This document shows positions 24,690-35,870 of a stretch of DNA of 64,000 bases, one piece after another. Every line of letters begins with the position of its first letter. The first letter of the stretch is position 1. The stretch comes from Isoetes taiwanensis (lineage: Eukaryota; Streptophyta; Lycopodiopsida; Isoetales; Isoetaceae). The translations under genes were made by a program, and so were the position numbers. The notes under the pieces were generated by a model that did not search any database, was not told the DNA's origin, and saw only the letters and a program-made list of their open reading frames with translations. The stretch spans positions 248,001 through 312,000 of the forward strand of contig JAJEKV010000261.1 in assembly GCA_021234155.1 (NCBI GenBank), read 5' to 3'.

Positions 24690-25335
24690 TAGATAAAATT
24701 TTTTTAGGCAAATTATAAAGACACCGCTATATTTATGCAAAATTATGAAAATGCCCTTGTTTTTGGGATCGTTCTGATGGAAATGACCGTAACTCTTTTG
24801 TGATGATCCGAATAAGAATACATCATTGAGATGCATTGTAGATGACAACGATAACTTCCTAACAAAGCTAGAATCACATGAATCAGAGTTGGGAATCACA
24901 AGTTATGTTACTTTGGAAGACCTTCGTTATTCGACCCCCCTCATCGGAAAACAAGCCAAAAAACAGAAAAACTGCAAAAAACAGCAAAAAAGGACCAAAA
25001 ACATCGCCGAAATTGACTTCAACCATTGAAAAACAGGGAGAAAAATAGTTCCGATTGATTTCCGATGGCAGGGGGGCCGAATAACGAAGTCCACCGCTAC
25101 TTTTAATACACAAAAAATTTGTAAGGATTTAAGAGACCATAACTTAAGATTTCAAACTCGATTCAAGTGATTTCTAGCTCTAATAGGAAGATATCATTGT
25201 ACCTACAATGGATCTGAAGGATATATTCTCATTCTGATCATCATAAAAATTTACGGTCATTTCCATCAAACCTATCCCAAAAAGCGGGGGGCATTTTCAT
25301 ACATAAATATAGGGTATTTTTTATAATTTTTCCTT
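24690..25335. mobile_element. Fold-back element with a MITE in its loop
   Basis: About 200 bp at 24715-24905 (ATATTTATGCAAAATTATGA, then GATGGAAATGACCGTAA, then TAGAATCACATGAATCAGAG) recur inverted at 25115-25330. These arms would form a long hairpin. The same arm sequence is found alone at 26705-26905. The centre (24915-25095) is a separate small transposon. The structure is also present in arm B (about 43880-44520), so it is older than the duplication. Confidence 0.7.
24915..25095. mobile_element. MITE, 181 bp, 8-bp target duplication (arm A)
   Basis: TIRs share CTTCGTTATTCGRCCCCCC at both ends. Flanks are GTTACTTT (24907-24914) and GCTACTTT (25096-25103); in arm B both flanks are perfect. 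The interior is A-rich with CATCGG and CCGATGG near the ends. The 8-bp duplication suggests a hAT-type origin. Confidence 0.7.
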
Positions 25336-27490
25336 ATTTTTAACATCCATGGGGAGTTCACGAAGATTATGGGAGAAAACACACCCAGATGTGGCTCATC
25401 CCCACTACAGTACATGGCTGAAGTGGGTCCTTCACCACGAACATTACAATGATCATGGTCACTTTCACAACGGCGCCGAACCCGTGACTCGAAAGCATGG
25501 CGGTTTAGAGGCATGGTGACATAGGCGATTACTCCTAAGATCATTCGTTTAGTGAAAGATAAAGAAGTGGAGAAAAAGGAAAAGCATTTATAATGTCCAA
25601 CCGTTTCTATGAGACATGCACATCACACGAACATTGCTTTATTACTACTCATTTAGATGCGACCATCCTTTTTCTTCTTCATAATATAAGGGCACAAGTT
25701 AACTTTACCCTTAATTCGTGGATTCTGGAGCAAAGTCTCCTGGCAGGTGGTACCTCCCCCTTTCCCCAACGACATTTGTTTACTTTCGGTCCTTCGCCAT
25801 CCATATTTTCTCGCTTCCACGCCGTTATACTTTGCGGACGAGATTGCAGCATGATGCATCTGATTTTTGGGATATCGTCCATTGCGTTCTGGAGCACGAC
25901 TATTCCACCATGTTACAACACACTCTAGAACTCTAGTATGGGAAACAATGCTTTAGGATCACATAGGATCATCCCTGCCATGTTAGGCCTAGATGATAGT
26001 ACCCAACGCACCATTGCCATCGTAAAAAACCACTATGAATCCAAGCCATCGGGCCCAACACCGGAGTCTTGAGTGCAACATTGCCGATCCGTTGCACTGG
26101 GAATTATACAGGCGAAACTAACCCCTGGTATCCCTCGGATGAGGCGCCAAAGCATAGAGAACCGTGTCCAAATGGTGATGATCATTCGCGTATTATACTC
26201 ATGTGTACAAAGATGGTTGTCACACGGATGTAAAAGGCCGAAGCCAACAAACTTTTGGATATGAATCAACCTCGGAATGCCGGATCTTTGGAGCACAATA
26301 ACTGTGCTCCATAAGCTACCCATGAAATTGATCTCGATGGTTTGCGTGCACGGTTGCAATATGGAGGCTGTCATGTTTCATCACGAGGCATCGCGACCGT
26401 CGGATGCCAGGCCAAATCTAGGTCGTCCATCTCCTCCTTTGCTTTAGGATCCTCAAATGGCGATCCTAGAAGCATGGAGCTCTCATCCGCGAAGCTTTGC
26501 TCCAAAGATGCTACCCATGCGATATGGAATGTGGTTGCACAATATTTGTCGTGTGATGAGATCCAACATTTATTTTCGCAATAGTTCCAACTTTTGATGA
26601 TCGAGACTGCAATGCAACACCGATCGATAATGAACGAACCGATGGTTGGGATTATGGTCAAATCGCCGCCATTTAAAGGCATACTTTTCATGTCTATGAC
26701 TTGAGTCTAACTTAAGATTTCGAACTCCGGTTCAAGTGATTCTAGCTCTGATAGGAAGATATCATTGCATTACAATGGATCTGAAGGATATATTCTCATT
26801 TTGATCATCATAAAAAAGTTACAGTCATTTCCATCAAACTTATCCCAAAAACAGGGGCATTTTTACAATTTTGCATAAATATAGGGGTATTTTTATAATT
26901 TTTCCTTATTTTTAACATGCACGGGGACCTCACGAAGATCATGGGAGAAAACACACCCAAATGTGGCTCGTCCCCACTACAATATATGGCTAAAGTGGGT
27001 CCTTCACCACGAGCATTACAATGATCATGGTCACTTTCACAACGAAGCGTCGAACCCGTGACCCTGGGCATGGCAGTTTAGGGGCATGGTGACGTAGGCG
27101 ATTGCTCCTAAGATTATTCGTTTAGTGAAAGATAAAGAAGTAGAGAAAAAGGAGACGCATTTAAAATGTCCAACTGTTTTATGAGACATGCACATCACAC
27201 AAACATTGCTCTATTATCGCTCATTTAGATGAGACCATACTTTTTCTTCTTCTTCATCGTCCATTGCGTCGAGCACCACTACTCCGCCATGTTACAACAT
27301 ACTCTAGAACCCTAGTATGGGAAATGATGCTTTAGGATCACATAGGGTCACCCCTGCCATGTTAGGCCTAGAGGATAGTACCCAAGGTGCCATCGCCATC
27401 GTCAAAAACCACCATGAATTCAAGCCATCGGGGCCAACACCAGAGTCTTCAGTGCAACATTGCGATCCGTTCCACTGGAAACTACACAGG
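25105..27490 (+). repeat. Direct repeats of 0.8-1.0 kb flanking 0.6 kb
   Basis: Sequence at about 25115-26110 recurs at 26705-27490 in the same order: CTGAAGGATATATTCTCATT, the CACTACAG or CACTACAATA stretch, CATTCGTTTAGTGAAAGATA, CATGTTAGGCCTAGA and the GATCCGTTGCACTGG end. The first copy has an extra block at about 25640-25880. The arrangement could be a tandem duplication or long terminal repeats around a short non-coding interior; no retrotransposon gene is present. Confidence 0.6.
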
Positions 27491-28674
27491 CATTAGTCGG
27501 GAGCTGCAAACCTGTAATCACAGACAAGTCATTACAATATTATGGTTGGAAGTCTTGAGTTTAGGATATGGCGTTCTTCAGTTGCTATACAAATTTTCAT
27601 ATTTTGTAAGTAACAAAAGATTTTCTGCAAGATTAGCATTGCCATATATTGAAGATGCCACATGGCACCACCAAAATACACCATTAGATGAAGGGTGATC
27701 CAATCATGATATTGGTAACATTTAAATTATCGCATTATAATCTTTTGATTACGAAGCTAACGTACCTACTTGAATGTGTACTTTATTCCTAGTCCACGAT
27801 TTAAGGTTCAATAACTGGTGAATCACAGACAAGTTATTACAATATCATGGTTGGGGAGTCGTTTTGAGCTCAAGACTATGTCATTCTTTAATTGCTATAC
27901 ATATTTTCATGTTTTGTTAATCGGATCAACAAAAACCAAGAATTTTTTGCCCGATTAGCATTACGGTATATTGGCGATGCCAGTTGACTCCACCATAATA
28001 CACCATTAAAATACCCCACGTGGCACTCCTTGGAGGACATGGACGAGAACTTTGTGGAGGGGAGGATAGGAATGAAGAATAGGGCTGCTGTGGGCATGCA
28101 AACTGGGGTTGCTGCTAGCACAAGCCTATCGGAGTGATGGGTGCGAGGCCACGGATTGGGATTGGCATTATTGACATAGGTAGTGATGAAGAGCCATGTC
28201 TGCCCCCTCCGCACAGCCTTGCTGCATCTAGTCCTCATGTGGTTTTCTTTTCGAATGCGGAGCGAGTGCAGATTGCTTGGACGTGGTCTCAAGCATTGTG
28301 AATATAAACATGCTTGTTGAATCAGGGTGGCGGCCAGCCCGCTTGCTTTCGGGCGGCCGGGGAGGTTGTTTGCAACATTGAGAAGGTCATATCCCATATG
28401 GAATGGAAAGAGGTGGAGATTGAGGTCGGTATTATCGGCGCAAAGACATGCAAGCTTATTACATGAATTTGGATGGGTCTCTTCTTCTATGAGAACTGAG
28501 GCGGATAAATAGTATGGAGAGGCACCATAATGTTGCAATGAACAATAATTAGATACTGGTATGCTTTTCTGATTTATAATTTTGCTTATTTCGTGCTTTC
28601 TATATGTTTCAAGAATGTTGCATTGATGAAAAAATGATAAAAAAAAATAAGAAACTTTTGTGAAAATGTTATTT
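27440..28674 (+). repeat. L repeat of unit A (interrupted by a LINE)
   Basis: L begins near GATCCGTTCCACTGG and runs to GTGAAAATGTTATTT; the rest, GGATTGGCAAGG to GAAAACCAAAA, is at 31447-31556. It contains an internal duplication of about 190 bp (27516-27700 and 27826-28015, each starting TCACAGACAAGT). Other L copies are at 31944-33260, 40423-41590 (inverted) and 49200-50870 (inverted). One frame of the 3' half (VESVAASARLLRMQLAQDA in the 40.7-40.9 kb copy) looks coding, but I recognise no family. Confidence 0.8.
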
Positions 28675-31434
28675 TTTTTTTTTTTGAAGAACTGTGTCAG
28701 CAATATATTAAAAGAATGGTAATGTTACAAAGCAAGTGAGGAGGAAGGAGAACTGCCCCAAAGAGACAGTGATACCTCGACACTCCACAACAACTGCAAC
28801 TCTACTCATTGCATAAACCGACCATCACCATCTACCACACCCAAGAAGTCCCGCCAAATGGAAAACTTCCGCTCTACTAATCAGGGGGAACACCAAAAGC
28901 TTTGAAATAGCTTGTACCTCGAGTCGAGGAATCGAGAGGCCGCAGTCAGCTTGAATCCCCGAAAGATCCAACAACCGCCCGCTTCCAAATCAACCACACC
29001 AACCAAGCCACGCCGACGGATGCAAGGCTTGTTTGCGTCTGAGTGGCCAAACACCGGGATACACATGAAGCGGCAATTGTTGGCTATTCAATCTCACGAA
29101 ACAGAGCCCCGACCCAATCGGGCAACCCGCAAATGAGGGCATAAAACCGCACAATGCTCCACGGTCTCACGATGAAGGCCACAACAAGGGCAAAGAGGGC
29201 TCACACCCGCCTAAACCGACTCACAAGGACATTCACCCCGAGGCAATGTGCACCACCGCCACATAAGCACCCGAACCTTCGGTGGGGGAAGTGAGCTCCA
29301 TGTCCACATCCAAACCGAAGCGCCATCGAGAACCCGGAGTCTGCAGAGACCACTTGCACGGAAGGGGGCGAGTGTCATGAATAGCCAACACCCGGTAACA
29401 AGACCGCACAAAACAAGAAGATACAACATCCGGATGAACCTTCCAAACCTGCACCACCACATCACCCCGAGGGACTATAGGTATATGTAGCGGAATACTC
29501 CCCCCGCCACTTGTTCCCGTGATAGCCCGCCCGCGTCCTTCCGGTAAAAGCGAGCTCGAAGAACTCCCACGAAGGTTAGCTGACCATCCCAATACCAATC
29601 CTCCAAGGTGAGCACAGCAGCTCGCCTCCAACGCCTCAAGGTCCGAGCATGCATAAAGATGTGGCCAAGGGGCAAGGGCACGTAGGAGGTAGAGGAACCC
29701 ACAAGAAAGGAGAAGAGTGGTGATAAACGGGAGGCATAATCTAGCTGAAAGAGCACACGACGTGATCCCAAGCCCGCAACACCCCCGCGGAGAAAAGGGG
29801 ACGATGTGGGAAAGGCCGAGAGACCATACAACAATTGCCCGGGGCAACTCTACATGCATGACGACTTTCCAAATGCCACACAATGGCGAAGAGATTGCCA
29901 CAATAGTGCCGCACCAGGAGAAGATGCTCCATCCCGAGAATGCTCCAAATAAACTTAGAGACCAACACCTTACTATGCGGTGCCAAATCCGGAATGGCCA
30001 AGCCCCCATCCTCCCGGGCGGAGACACTTCCACCAAGCCACTTTAACAACCCCCCTTCATCATCCCCGCCCCACACAAATTTGAACAATCTTATCCAAAG
30101 CCCATGTATCTTACCCTCGGGAGCTAACATCGCAGATCTTTGTATACACATGAGTGCTACAAAAAATCGACTTGGCAATAGTGATCCTACGCCATGGACA
30201 ACTTGCTACCCTTCCACCAATTGAGGTGTTTCGCAACCCCTGCAAAATCTCATCCTACACCCTCCCCATGGAAACATCCCCTCCAAAGGGAATACCCAAA
30301 TGACTTAGTACACACATTACACGGAAGCACCTTCCAAGGGAATAGAGCCAAACAAGGGGGGCGGAGTCAATCGGGGCCCATAATGCGAGCATTTACCCCA
30401 ATTCGTAAGAATGCCCGAGGCCAAGGGAGAAAGTATCCAAGCAAACCCTTCACATTCCATAAATTCCTCTCTTACGCCACCAAGAAGAGAAAAGTGTCAT
30501 CGTGGCCGAATCGTTAATAATCTGGCCGACTACCATCCCGCATCAGAAGCCCATCCACCACCCCTCCTCCCACTGCGGCAAAAAACAAAGCGAGACAAAG
30601 TGCCTCGCCACAATCGTAAACAAAAATGGTGCCAAGGGGCACCCCCCGACCCCTCGCCTAAGGAGAAAAAGGCGAGGAGGGTTCACCCCTCGCACACCAC
30701 CGTAGCGCGGCCGACCTATGCGACTTCATGATCGTCTCTCAAAAGCGTGGACCACGACCAACGCTAACATCATGGCGGATAAGAACTCCCAAGCGGACAC
30801 TATCATAAGCTTTGGCAAAGTCAAGCTTAAGATAGGCAATGTCTTGACCTGTTCTCGGCCCAATAAAGGCCCTCATAAGTCTGCGGCAACATTAGTCAAA
30901 ATGTTCCTCCCGAGGGAACAAACCAGTATCGCACCTTACTAATGGAAGAAGTCAACAGAAGCTTCAACTTCTCGGCCGGGGCTTTTCGCAATTGTACCAG
31001 AGGGACAACAAGGATATAGGCCTCCAATCATTAATAGTAGAAGGTCGCTTAACCTTAGGAATCAAGGAAATGCATCGCGGTATTCAAGATCCTATCCATG
31101 TGAGAAGACTGCAGCAACTCAAGATACACACAGTACGGACTCACCAGCCCACTCCCAATAAGTGCGAAAGAACTCCCGCAGGGGATGCCATCCAGCCCGG
31201 GACATTTATCCTTGGCCATGCACATACATGCCTCCGCTAAATCCCTCTGGAGAGCTCGCCCAAGCTCTCACGTTGGTGAGGCAAAATAGATGGCTTAACC
31301 GACCCCCAAAACAAGCTCCTGCATCTCTGCTCCAAGGGAAGAGTCGCATTTGCATAAAAAACCCTGAGAAATGAGCATGCACATACCTCTGCAACTCAGC
31401 GGGATCCTCCAAAGTCCGGCCATCAGGCAAAGCA
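28675..31434 (-). mobile_element. L1-type LINE, 5'-truncated, decayed (LINE-B)
   Basis: A non-LTR retrotransposon whose reverse transcriptase copies its RNA at the nicked target. In order on the minus strand: LPDGRTLEDPAELQRYVHAH (linker before RT, about 31430), KVKRPSTINDWRPISLL, the RT palm motif AYLKLDFAKAYDSV, FGHDDTFLF (the YADD box with A replaced by H, about 30510), FKFVWGGDDEGG and EDGGLAIPDLAPHSKVLVSK, then a zf-RVT zinc region CPCCGLHRETVEHCAVLC (about 29150) and WLVWLIWKR. It ends in a poly(A) tail (plus-strand T-run from 28675). Many stops and frame changes. Flanks AAAATGTTATTT at 28663-28674 and 31435-31446 are a 12-bp target-site duplication. Confidence 0.85.
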
Positions 31435-31555
31435 AAAATGTTATTTGGATTGGCAAGGAAAAAGTTTTGATGCGTTCGTATAGAAAACCAAACATTCTGA
31501 TTGAATGGTATTGAGGCATTGGCTTGCTTATAGAAGAAAGCTTTTAGAAAACCAA

Positions 31556-31943
<388 letters not shown>

Positions 31944-33260
31944 TCTTTGCACATTGCGATCCGTTGCACTGCAAACTACAAAGGCGTTAGTCGGGAGCTG
32001 CAAAACCTGTAAATCACAGACAAGTCATTACAATATTCTGGTTGGAAGTCTTGAGTTTAGGATATGGCGTTCTTCAGTTGCTATACAAATTTTCATATTT
32101 TGTAAGTAACAAATGATTTTCTGCAAGATTAGCATTGCCATATATTGAAGATGCCATATGGCACCACCAAAATACACCATTAGATGAAAGGGTGATCCAA
32201 TCATGATATTGGTAACATTTAAATTATCGCATTATAATCTTTTTGATTACAAAGCTAAGCGTACCTACTTGAATGTGTATTTTATTCCTAGTCCACGATT
32301 TAAGGTTCAATAACAGGTGAATCACGACAAGTTATTACAATATCATGGTTGGCGAGTCGTTTTGAGCTCAAGACTATGTCATTCTTTAATTGCTATACAT
32401 ATTTTCATGTTTTGTTAATCAGGATCAACAAAACCAAGAATTTTTTGGATTTAGCATTACGGTATATTGGCGATGCCACTTGACTCCACCATAATACACC
32501 ATTAAAATGCCCCACATGGCACTCCTTGGAGGACATGGACGAGAACTTTGTGGAGGGGAGGATAGGAATGAAGAATAGGGCTGCTGTGGGCATGCAAACT
32601 GGGGTTGCTGCTAGCACAAGCCTATCGGAGTGATGGGTGCGAGGCCACGGATTGGGATTGGCATTATTGACATAGGTAGTGATGAAGAGCCATGTTGCCC
32701 CTCCTCCCTGAACTTCTTTGCCGCATCTAGTCCTCATGTGGTTTTCTTTTCGAATCGCGGGCGAAGTGCGATTGCTTGGAAGTGGTCTCAAGCATTGTGA
32801 ATATAAACATGCTTGTTGAATCTGTGGCAGCTTCAGCCCACTTGCTCAGGATGCAGCTTGCTCAGGATGCGGCTGGGGAGGTTGTTTGCAACATTGGAAA
32901 GAGGTGGAGGTTGAGGTCAGTATTACTGAGCGCCAGCACATGCAAGCGCACATGAATTTGGACGGGTCTCTTCTTCTATGAGAACCGAGGCGGATAAATA
33001 GTATGGAGAGGCACCATAATGTTGCAATGAACTACTGGTATGCTTTTCTGATTTATAATTTTGCTTGTTTCATGCTTTCTATATGTTTCAAGAATGTTGC
33101 ATTGATGGAAAAATGATAAAAAAATAAGAAACTTTTGTGAAAATGTTATTTGGATTGGCAAGAAAAAGTTTTGATGCGTTCATATAGAAAACCGATTACG
33201 ATCGATTGAATGGTATTGCGGCATTGGCTTTGTTTATAGAAGAAAGCTTTTAAAAAACCG
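31944..33260 (+). repeat. L repeat of unit C
   Basis: Collinear with L of unit A from GATCCGTTGCACTGC to GAAAGCTTTTAAAAAACCG. It has the uninterrupted GAAAATGTTATTTGGATTGG site at about 33139-33158 where unit A carries LINE-B. Odd local changes (for example ACCGATTACGATCGATTGAA at about 33190) differ from every other copy. Confidence 0.8.
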
Positions 33261-33261
33261 A

Positions 33262-33340
<79 letters not shown>

Positions 33341-33345
33341 TTTAA

Positions 33346-33990
33346 TCATGCCCCTTTTGGACCTTGGAGGTCATGGAGCAGCGGTTACAACAACTGCTTC
33401 GCTTTGTAACAAAATGATCCTCGGAGATTCTATCTTCCTCATATATAAACCTAAGGCATTGGGTGACATATCTAGCAAAGAATGAAAACCGATAGCGCCA
33501 ATGTCAAATACATCTCTTAGGTGTTGATAATTTGAACAATGGAGGAAGACATGTGTCTCGTCTTCTACTTCTTCCTCGAATCACATAACAAGCACTTTTG
33601 ATCTTCCTTTGGAATCTTTGCGCATCTACTGTCTCCACTCCAAGACGATGAGAACTAGATCGGAACCTAGCAATAATCTTTTTATATGTATTGGTATTTT
33701 TGATCCCAAATATGCTTGGTATCCAGTATACATAACCATAGGATTCACTTCTTCCCTATAGTCCGAGATCCTGATTTGGCCCACAGTTTATTTACAGCTA
33801 GTAATTACACCAGATCTCGTGTCCCCTGCAACGAAACCGCCAATTATCCGCCTTTAATCCCCAACTCTCTGCCCATTTTGTGACATCATTGTACCAGCCC
33901 GAATCCAATGATCGGACCATCGCCTTTGATAGGCTGCTCTATATTGCTTTCTCGGTCTATTCACAAAGTTTATGGTCCGATATAACGCCC
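33346..33990 (-). pseudogene. LINE-A C-terminal region downstream of the insert
   Basis: Resumes the LINE protein with LYRTINFVNRPRKQYRAAYQ, then changes frame to VTKWAESWGLKADNWRFRC and a stop near 33797. Further on is the zinc-knuckle tail shared with 31707-31943. Frame changes show that this part is no longer coding. Confidence 0.6.
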
Positions 33991-34490
33991 ACTTTATTGG
34001 CTCGAAACCAAGTTAGCGAACCAAGTGGGTTTCGCCCAGGCGAACCCTAGGAAAATTCGCACGGGCTTAACCCACTTGGTTCGCTGGGCCGACTGGCGGG
34101 GAGCCGCCATGTGGGCGGGCGTGGTCGGCGTGGTTTTTACCGGCTACCGCCTGGGCTAACCCGAAAGGGGGGTTAGTTGCGTGCTTGGCGGTGCGGGTAA
34201 GAAGCCTCTGCGGGTTCGGGGCAGGCGAACCCCGGCCGGGAATGCGGCATTGCGGGGCCTACCGGGGATTCGCTGGGAACGATGGGGTGGCCGAGGCACC
34301 CGGCACGCTCACCGACGGCTCCTTCCAATGCCGCAGAGGTAACCGGGTTAGGGTTGGCTAAACCCGCAGCAATGCCAAGTAAGCGCCCCGCCATAGCCCG
34401 CGTCTGCGACCGGCATGGTTTGGGGTTCTTTGGGCGATTCTCGGGGTTCGCGGGGAACTTAAGGTTGGATGGCCAACTTCCTTTCGGGTG
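33991..34490. mobile_element. GC-rich insert in the LINE, about 500 bp
   Basis: Composition jumps to clearly GC-rich against AT-rich surroundings. It splits the LINE frame between RCFEW and ALYRTINFV. TGG borders both sides on the minus strand (GAATGG then CACCCGAAAGG at one end, AATAAAG then TGGGCG at the other), which fits a 3-bp duplication. Inside, GCGAACCAAGTGGGTT (34016-34031) and its exact complement (34069-34084) form a 16-bp hairpin, and GCGAACC / GGTTCGC words recur. End repeats are weak (AAGTTGGC and AAGTTAGC near the ends). A CACTA- or Harbinger-type non-autonomous element is possible. Confidence 0.5.
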
Positions 34491-35870
34491 CCATTCGAAG
34501 CACCGCTGATATAAGGCCTCCGCTCCCAATGGGATCAGACCTGTTTCAGCCAACATTATTGCATAAGGTGTTTGGTGTTTGATACCTAACTCTTCCATCA
34601 AAAAGGTCTTCAAAACCACTTCTATTTGGTCCCAGCTATCTCTCGAGATGGCTGGTCCCCATATTGGTGCTCCACATAAGACCACAATCTGCACCAATGT
34701 CTTAAACAACATTTTCTTCAATCCCCAATCCGTGAGACATAACCTGTGGCATTTTCTCAACATTTCATACAAAGACGCCTTTCCTCCAGCAATCCTTTTC
34801 CTTATGCATTCTTTCCATCTGTAATTTGAACAGAATTCTAAACCCAGATACTTGTAACAATCCACTGTTTCTAATTTAGCTCTGTTGTACAACAGATCTG
34901 GTCTTTTGACAGTCCCATATATCATCACTTTGGATTTTTCCAAATTGACCTGCATCCCTCGCTCCTCACAGAATTGCAATAACACATCTAGATGACTTTG
35001 CAATACTTCAGGTCTATCAGCAAGAAGAATCACATCGTCTGCATACAATATAAGTTGGATCACAACATTTTCTAACCGAGTTCCCGGCATACCTCTACTC
35101 AGAAGCCAGTCCTCAAGTTCATCAATATAGAGTCCGAATAAGGTAGGTGACAAAGGGCAGCCCTGTCGTACGCCGATAGTGCTATGCACCTGGTCTGATA
35201 CACCCATTCCCAGTTTGATAATCACCTCCTCGTACAGGCAAGCCACTGCGCCCCATAAGGTGTCTGGGACCCGTAACCTTTCCATTCTCATGTCCAGGCC
35301 ATCTCTTGGCACGGTATCAAAGGCTTTGGAGAAATCGATGAAAGCCATACATAAAGCTTTCTTGGATGCTTTAGCTTTTTCTGACAAGACTCTTAGAGTT
35401 AGAGCATGGTCTAGAGTGCTGTAATTCTGCCTAAAACCTGTTTGAGATAGGACCCTTTTGCCATTCTCTTCGGCCCACCTGCTCAAATTTCGCTCCAACA
35501 AACTGCCTAATAGCTTGGAAAACATGCTGCCCACCATGATTGTACGATAGTTCTTGGCTTCTAGTTTGCTGCCAGACTTGTGGATTGGAATTATTCTGTT
35601 TTCTCGCCAAGCTTGTGGTATGTCCTGGATGATCGCTTCATTCAATTGGTGTGTGACTACTGGGATCAAATTATCCCCTCCCCATTTCAAGAGTTCAATG
35701 CTCAATCCTTGCAGGTCAGAGGCTTTACCGTTCTTCATGAGTGAAAGGGCTTCCTGAACATCCTCTTCTGAGAACATGGGTGCGTCTATGCTGATTTTCC
35801 TCATCGATCCTGCACCATCATGCTGATATATTGATTTTACCATCACTAACATGTCATTTATGTTCATCAT
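34173..35870 (-). CDS. LINE-A reverse transcriptase frame, 565 codons, chimeric end
   Basis: Reverse transcriptase of the LINE. Motifs by residue: NGKASDLQGLSIELLKWGG (47-65), GFRQNYSTLDHALTLRVL (145-162), AFIDFSKAFDTV with the first catalytic Asp (176-187), GVRQGCPLSPTLFGLYIDEL (233-252), LILYADDVILLAD with the catalytic YADD (276-279), and YKYLGLEF (339-346). No stop interrupts about 460 codons, so the copy is young or under constraint. Residues from about 461 on (HPKGSWPSNL and Pro/Ala-rich sequence) do not belong to the LINE: they are read from the GC-rich insert at 33991-34490. The proper continuation, LYRTINFVNRPRKQYRAAYQ then RRWSDHWIRAG, is found beyond the insert at 33986-33870. The start Met is the first in an open frame that probably continues from upstream sequence. 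Confidence 0.9.
   Translation of the reverse strand: MMNINDMLVMVKSIYQHDGAGSMRKISIDAPMFSEEDVQEALSLMKNGKASDLQGLSIELLKWGGDNLIPVVTHQLNEAIIQDIPQAWRENRIIPIHKSGSKLEAKNYRTIMVGSMFSKLLGSLLERNLSRWAEENGKRVLSQTGFRQNYSTLDHALTLRVLSEKAKASKKALCMAFIDFSKAFDTVPRDGLDMRMERLRVPDTLWGAVACLYEEVIIKLGMGVSDQVHSTIGVRQGCPLSPTLFGLYIDELEDWLLSRGMPGTRLENVVIQLILYADDVILLADRPEVLQSHLDVLLQFCEERGMQVNLEKSKVMIYGTVKRPDLLYNRAKLETVDCYKYLGLEFCSNYRWKECIRKRIAGGKASLYEMLRKCHRLCLTDWGLKKMLFKTLVQIVVLCGAPIWGPAISRDSWDQIEVVLKTFLMEELGIKHQTPYAIMLAETGLIPLGAEALYQRCFEWHPKGSWPSNLKFPANPENRPKNPKPCRSQTRAMAGRLLGIAAGLANPNPVTSAALEGAVGERAGCLGHPIVPSESPVGPAMPHSRPGFACPEPAEASYPHRQARN

Noticed and set aside
27888-28703. 271-codon open frame on the minus strand
   Set aside because: It has no domain, and its frame is broken by simple indels in every other L copy; it is a chance frame in repeat DNA.
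29233-30036. 267-codon open frame on the minus strand
   Set aside because: The product is Trp/Cys/Leu-rich with no family character; other frames of the same strand carry the LINE RT and zinc-finger motifs.
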